NCBI GenBank assembly: GCA_036244855.1
Contig: BQKZ01006595.1
Span: forward strand, 11,563 to 22,947
Reading direction: 5' to 3'
DNA length: 11,385 bases
DNA from: Temnopleurus reevesii
Lineage: Eukaryota; Echinodermata; Echinoidea; Temnopleuroida; Temnopleuridae
In this document: piece after piece, positions 7,546-11,385 of the stretch
Layout of the letters: every line of letters starts with the position of its first letter
Position numbering within the stretch: position 1 is the first letter of the stretch
The notes under the pieces: generated by a model
What the model was told of the DNA's origin: nothing
Databases searched by the model: none
Seen by the model: only the letters and a program-made list of their open reading frames with translations
Position numbers and translations under genes: made by a program

Positions 7546-10500
7546 TGGCTACTTGTATAGCGCACAGGTCCACCTTATCGGTGCTCATGGTGCTGAAAGC
7601 CTTACACTCACTATTACCCGGCTCTAGCTGGCAGCCATCATGGCGCTCCGCATTACAACAAATATGTTGATGATGTTGATGATGATGATGATGATGAGGA
7701 TGAGGATGAGGATAATTATGGTGACAACGATGGTAATGATAATGATGAAAATAATGATGGTAATAATGGCGAGGATAATGGCATGGAAGACTCTAATATC
7801 GAGTAAACCATGAGATTTCCTACCTTATACGAGGTACAGGGGTATCGGTAGGCGGAGATCGTCCCGATGTTACTCCCAGCAACCAGCATCTTGTTCCTAG
7901 TCGATCTGGCCAATGCATCCACATCAGTCCCCTTATCCAACGGCGGCCATATACCTGGTAGAAGGAAAAACGTTGATATAGACAGACGAAATATTAATTG
8001 TTTGTTGGCAGCTAGTCAAATTCCCTTACTTAAGGCATCTTCACACCCTTGCCATTTAGCCTGCGCCGGCCCAGCGCTTATTGAAAATAAAAAAAATGCT
8101 CCCCGAGCGCACTGTATACGAGGATCAGACGGTGAACTGACATTCTGCTTGTGTTTGAGGAACGTACGCAAAACGTCAGTCAATTGTTTACCTGGATCTT
8201 CGTGCGTCTAGGGAGCATTTTAATAAAAAAAAAAAAAACGCTGGGCCAACACAGGCTAAGAGCACACATGTGTGAGCCCGCCTTCAAGACAAGTAATATA
8301 CATAACATGTGCATAACAATGTGTTCATAAAGTAAAAAGTCAAAGTTTATTACCATCAGTTTTTTTCCTTCACGATATTATCAAACTTTTGTCGTATAAC
8401 ATGTACCATCTACATGTGTATCGTTTTCATCCACGTCAGGTATAATCCAAAGCAATCTAATTTTCCAGAAAAGCAACAAAAAAGGTTTACTATTGAAAGG
8501 GCTCCATGCAGACCCCGTAAACATAAAGGCCCGTATTCCGATAGCGAGGTTTAAATTAACCCTGGTCTAACTCTGTGGTTTAAGTATGGGTAGCCACAAG
8601 TGCCAAACTTTTATTTACAATGAATAATTCGTATGTTAACTGCTCTCTTTTTCCATACTATAATAATGTAGAAAACTATTGAAGTTTTTATTCCGAGACA
8701 GTTTTAAATAATATGAGTGCCAAATGTGCTGGTAAATTAAACATCGACTATCATAGATTCAAGCCTCTTTTGGCTCTCCATACTTAAACCACAGATTTAG
8801 ACCAGGGTTAACTTAAACCTCGCTATCGGAATACGGGCCCCTAGGTTTGCGATTACCGTAAACGCTAATCTGAAAGAGTGATTATGACTAGTTACGTGTC
8901 AGTCTATTGAAACAGGGAGATGAGAACCATATCTCCCTAATTAATGATTGAACAGAATGGGCATGCAACGATTCTTGATTGGCAAGTTTAATTAGTGACT
9001 AATCCCAAATTATGTTTCGAAACTCGGGAGACATTGTTTTAAAGTTTTCAGATTTGGGGTTAGAAAACATTTCATTACCTAATACAGAGTGGCCCAGTAT
9101 ACAGCTGTGTGTATCCCATTCTACATCTCGAGTGGTGCTCGCTTTCACCCTCTGAAGATTGTCGATATCCCCTGCAACAAATAAAGGAAATGTTAATAAA
9201 GTTAATTAGTCAAATGTCAAATTTAATAGCAATCAAAGTAGAATCATTAAATACACAAGAAATTACAATCGTCTTTTAGCACCTACAATTTCATATTTTT
9301 TCTACACTAAGGAAGCGTTGCTAAAAAATATTCTTTGCGATCAACTGCAAGTTGTATTTAATCGGCAAGCGCCAATCAATTTGTTTTTTTTTTATTATTT
9401 CATTGTCCTATTTTTAAAAAAGCAGGGTAGTCCCATTCAAGCCGAGTAGGCCTGCTCTACCAGGGAGCCCTGCTGCACAATATTTACATTACAATTATTG
9501 GTATCAGTAGTATTGTGGTACTTTATAAGAAGATTTAAAATATATTTCAAGTACTGTTGGTACTTTATGTGTAACTACAGTAGTTAAAGTAGCACTTGAG
9601 TTTATTTTTGCGTAAATTGATACTTAATGAATAAATTAGTAACTGAACAAATTAAGCGATAGATAATTAAATGAATTAATAAATTCACGAATAAATCATT
9701 TTACGGTATCAATTCGGTTTTACACTTACAAAACAGGAGGTCATAGTTTCCTGAAACACTTTGGAGATAAGCGCCATCTTCCGACCAATCAAGGTGAGTG
9801 ATAAAGCTTCCATGTCCCTGGGGAGATGAGAAAATATTCCGAAGTCAGATATTTTACCGAACATTTATTTTTGTTGAATCTCTTTAATAATTAACAATTG
9901 GGATTCTTTTTTTTTTGCATCTGTTTAACATTAACACCCGTGTTCATTGAAAAAATGTCCGCTTCATTTTTTTTAATTTGCCAAAATATAACGTTAAAGA
10001 TCACGGAGGTCACAAGTCGGCCACATCAGGTGTCATAGTATAGCGGTATACTGCCCTACTCTGACAAAAGGAAGCAACTCTGAATTTTATCAAAATTGAC
10101 TTTTTCCTTGATTTTAATTATTTAAGGTATCCTCTATAATATAGTGAAAGAATTTAGGTAAAATAATCCCTAGTTACCAAGATATAGACATATCAAAAGG
10201 AAGCAACCCCACATATTTCATTGGAAATGGAAAACACGTTTTCTTGATTTACTACAAAACATGTTTCCCAGAGTTGCTTCCTTTTGTCAGAGTAGGGCAG
10301 TATAGAGGGTCGCAATTTGAATTCTCTTAACAACAAAACTTACCCACATCAAGCTGTACTCTACCCGGGTGACGTAAATGGGTACCTGGTAGGATTTTGA
10401 TCTTGATTTGAATAATGCGTTGTATTGGTTGCAAACGCCGGAGTAATAAAAGCAAAGTCGTTTTTAGCTACATGGGAAGGTGCTATTAAAAAATAGCGAA

Positions 10501-10910
10501 TATTAAAATATTTATGACATGCTATATTCTATTTTCGTAAAATTAAATCGAAAACAAATTCATTGGTCCATTATAATGTTAGTGAGATAGAGACCGACTT
10601 GCAATTGTGGCGTTTTGACAGTTCAATACCTAACGTACGGATATGTTGTCCCATGAAAGCCTTAATCCCACAAAAGTGTTTTGTCCTGTTTTATTAAAAA
10701 AAACATGCCTTTAAAATGCCCAGGACATTCGTGGCCCAAGGCGTAGAATTGCCAATGACGCCCTCATCCTCATCACCTAAACACTGAATAAGTGGAAAAG
10801 CATTTTACTCACCTCTAGGACTCCAAGCTTCCTATAGACCTGCCCATCATCCATGACAGAAAATATATAGACACAGTGGTCATGTGATCCTAGAGCAAGC
10901 ATGGATCCAT
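6924..10910 (-). CDS. EML-like: EMAP/EML-like WD40 protein, C-terminal part (5 exons)
   Basis: Join, read on the minus strand: 10813-10910, 9730-9817, 9079-9171, 7824-7954, 6924-7091. The 578 coding bases give 191 residues plus a split first codon and a TGA stop, with no internal stop and matching phase at every junction. Family hallmarks in order: LALGSHDHCVYIF, GHGSFITHLDWSEDG, NYDLLFWDID, TTRDVEWDTHSCILG, GIWPPLDKGTDVDAL, SAYRYPCTSYK, HHSSHVTAIHF and VTVGGNDAVIMQF. This is the order found at the end of the tandem atypical propeller domain of EML proteins, which bind microtubules or soluble tubulin. The N-terminal part, including any coiled coil and HELP motif, is outside the window. The sequence is divergent from well-known EML members, so I do not assign a paralogue. 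Family membership is very likely; cellular role is inferred from the family. Confidence 0.93.
7118..7291. mobile_element. 174-bp element with 16-bp TIRs
   Basis: A perfect inverted repeat ggggtgttgctcaaaa lies at 7118-7133 and 7276-7291. Inside are three direct copies of aagttgca(a/g)ttgat, two next to the left end and one near the right end, plus GC-rich tgcgcg motifs. It lies in the last EML-like intron, starting about 27 bp downstream of the acceptor side of the terminal exon. No target duplication is recognised. Confidence 0.75.
7444..7660 (+). repeat. AAT microsatellite with attached dispersed repeat (copy 2)
   Basis: (AAT)n with a few interruptions runs from about 7444 to 7546. It continues into ggctacttgtatagcgcaca, gtccacc and gctcatggtgctg, matching copy 1 at about 3700-3760 at roughly 32 of 52 positions. 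The poly-Asn and poly-Ile frames over the tract are not genes. It lies in the last EML-like intron. Confidence 0.7.
7667..7780 (+). repeat. GAT-rich microsatellite
   Basis: A run of gat/gag/aat triplets, purest around 7676-7695, then degenerating towards 7780. A shorter related GAT-rich stretch precedes the AAT tract at about 7394-7441. Intronic, between EML-like exons d and the terminal exon; it ends about 45 bp before exon d. Confidence 0.85.
7824..7954 (-). CDS. EML-like: EML-like exon d
   Basis: 131 nt. The acceptor is ttttccttctaccag, a good pyrimidine tract, and the donor is gtagga. GT completes the Gly codon, followed by 43 residues: IWPPLDKGTDVDALARS, then KMLVAGSNIGTISAYRYPCTSYK, ending in phase 0. 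GIWP...GTD(I/V)(N/D)AL is a clear EML signature, and the YPC motif matches the strand that precedes the last blade. Most family members have a DDFG-type turn where this protein has GSNIG. Confidence 0.94.
8032..8284. mobile_element. About 253-bp foldback element with long imperfect TIRs
   Basis: Arms of about 75-80 bp are inverted: left begins aaggcatcttcacaccc, right ends tgtgagcccgcctt. The best-matched core is ttagcctg..ggcccagcg on the left against cgctgggcc..caggctaa on the right, followed by an A-rich run and atgctccc/gggagcat. It is in the same intron as the 8528-8839 element. The open frame crossing it on the plus strand is not a gene. Confidence 0.8.
8528..8839. mobile_element. 312-bp foldback element with 62-bp TIRs
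   Basis: Arms at 8528-8589 and 8778-8839 are inverted repeats matching at 60 of 62 positions, starting ggcccgtattccgatagcg. Weaker pairing continues inward (agccacaag versus agccaaaag). The loop is AT-rich and non-coding. No target-site duplication is clear. It lies in the intron between EML-like exons c and d. Confidence 0.88.
9079..9171 (-). CDS. EML-like: EML-like exon c
   Basis: 93 nt. The acceptor is attttgttgcag-type and the donor gtaatg is weaker. It begins with GG completing the Trp codon (T|GG), then 30 residues DIDNLQRVKASTTRDVEW... to ILGHSVL, and one base G of a split Gly codon. Family proteins read similarly here: a W-D strand, then TTRD(I/V)EW, then a Cys-x-LG turn before GIWP. 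Phase 1 at both ends. Confidence 0.92.
9320..9372. repeat. Degraded fragment related to the 7118-7291 element
   Basis: The stretch has gcgttgctaaaaaa, then gatcaactgcaagttg, then gcgccaatcaattt. These correspond in order to the left end of the 7118-7291 element (gttgctcaaaa, gatcgcaagttgcagttgatc, gcgccaattaaa). The right end is not found. It lies in the intron between exons b and c. Confidence 0.45.
9730..9817 (-). CDS. EML-like: EML-like exon b
   Basis: 88 nt. The acceptor is ctcatctccccag and the donor is gtaagt. It starts in phase 0 and runs for 29 residues from GHGSFITHLDWSEDG to GNYDLLF, plus one base (T) of a split Trp codon. GHxSFITHLDWS is among the best conserved EML segments, and it joins exon a directly in frame as VLE-GHGSF. 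The intron on its 5' side (9818-10812) contains the 250-bp inverted-repeat element and a possible extra 42-nt exon. Confidence 0.94.
10051..10300. mobile_element. Complete 250-bp MITE-like element with 32-bp TIRs
   Basis: Perfect 32-bp terminal inverted repeats lie at 10051-10082 (starting ctgccctactctgac) and 10269-10300. They are flanked on both sides by TATA (10047-10050 and 10301-10304), consistent with a TA or TATA target duplication. The end is set by the copy at 1-125, where homology stops at gggcag. It has no ORF. An internal aaaaggaagcaac (about 10196-10208) repeats part of the TIR. It sits in the intron between EML-like exons a and b. Confidence 0.9.
10813..10910 (-). CDS. EML-like: EML-like exon a (first exon in window)
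   Basis: 98 nt. The acceptor is cttaccctag and the donor is gtgagt. The exon begins with the last two bases of a split codon (G|AT, Asp, phase 1), then 32 residues GSMLALGSHDHCVY... to RKLGVLE, ending in phase 0. LALGSHDHCVYIF is the beta-strand pair that in EML proteins follows a KYSPDG-type motif; the Asp and Gly of that motif fall at this exon's start. The preceding exon is not in the window. Confidence 0.92.
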
Positions 10911-11041
10911 CTAGGGTAAGACAGATTAGTATATATAACCATGAGTTCTGGTACCCGAATGAGTCGTTTTATAAAACTTAAGTGATATTTATTGTCATTC
11001 ATATTAGAACAATTAACATGAACTATATCTGTACCACCAAA

Positions 11042-11385
11042 ACCAAATCAATGACCATTACCATCATCACAACACTATTATAATCACTGTCATCACCACT
11101 ATCATCTTCACGAGCTTCATTATCGTCATTACCAAAACTGTCATTAATGTGAAAAAATGTTAAAAGAACAAAATGTTGACCGTATATGTTGATGACGTTC
11201 GAATGAATAAATATCCAAATTTCCAAACATCACCAACACCATTATCATCATAATTTTAACCACCACCAGTAACATCTTTATCACCATCATCATCATCATC
11301 ATCATCATCATCATTACCGTCATCGTCGTCATCATCATCACCATCACAATCATCATTATCACCATCATTATTATTATCATCATCA
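11042..11385 (+). repeat. ATC-rich microsatellite region at right edge
   Basis: Degenerate atc/acc triplets occur at about 11042-11130 and a purer tract runs from about 11222 to the window end, strongest around 11283-11320. The segment between (about 11131-11221) is ordinary AT-rich sequence. On the minus strand this is the intron upstream of EML-like exon a. The poly-Met frame over it is not a gene. Confidence 0.85.

Noticed and set aside
7433..7670. Open frames rich in Asn or Ile
   Set aside because: They are translations of the AAT microsatellite and its attached repeat.
7867..8211. 114-codon plus-strand open frame
   Set aside because: It is antisense to EML-like exon d and runs into the 8032-8284 foldback element. 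The minus-strand exon has family motifs and splice sites; this frame has none.
11023..11383. Minus-strand frames rich in Met, Ile and Asp
   Set aside because: They are translations of the ATC/GAT simple repeat in the upstream intron.

Overview
This is eukaryotic, animal-type DNA: AT-rich, with spliced exons bounded by GT..AG introns, several microsatellites and many short inverted-repeat elements. The one gene I can support codes for the C-terminal end of an EMAP/EML-family (echinoderm microtubule-associated protein-like) WD40 propeller protein. The genome style (AAT and ATC microsatellites, several foldback elements, introns of roughly 0.5-1.1 kb) suits a marine deuterostome invertebrate. 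An echinoderm is my best guess, but this is inference and the lineage is not proven by the sequence.

Layout, right to left because the gene is on the minus strand. 10911-11385 is upstream intron, largely ATC/GAT repeat; earlier exons lie beyond the right edge. Five exons follow at 10813-10910, 9730-9817, 9079-9171, 7824-7954 and 6924-7091, the last ending in TGA. Exon phases agree at every junction, giving 191 continuous residues plus one split codon at the 5' side. All four internal introns carry repeat material: a 250-bp element with 32-bp terminal inverted repeats (10051-10300), a degraded fragment (about 9320-9372), two foldback elements (8528-8839 and 8032-8284), and in the last intron a third foldback element (7118-7291), an AAT-anchored repeat and a GAT tract. 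The 3' flank (6701-6920) is a tandem duplication holding a candidate AATAAA signal.

The left 6.3 kb has no convincing gene. It holds one half of the 250-bp element at the window edge (1-125, 124/125 identical to the intronic copy), a tandem repeat containing a 17-nt match to the 5S rRNA gene, a composite repeat at 1765-1905, a foldback element at 2153-2382, and a second AAT-anchored repeat at 3649-3762.

I do not see a previously undescribed multi-gene system. The observations most worth checking are a possible 42-nt phase-0 cassette exon inside the EML gene (10344-10385) whose peptide resembles the start of the next exon, the nearly identical copies of the 250-bp element, and the two AAT microsatellites that share the same downstream sequence.
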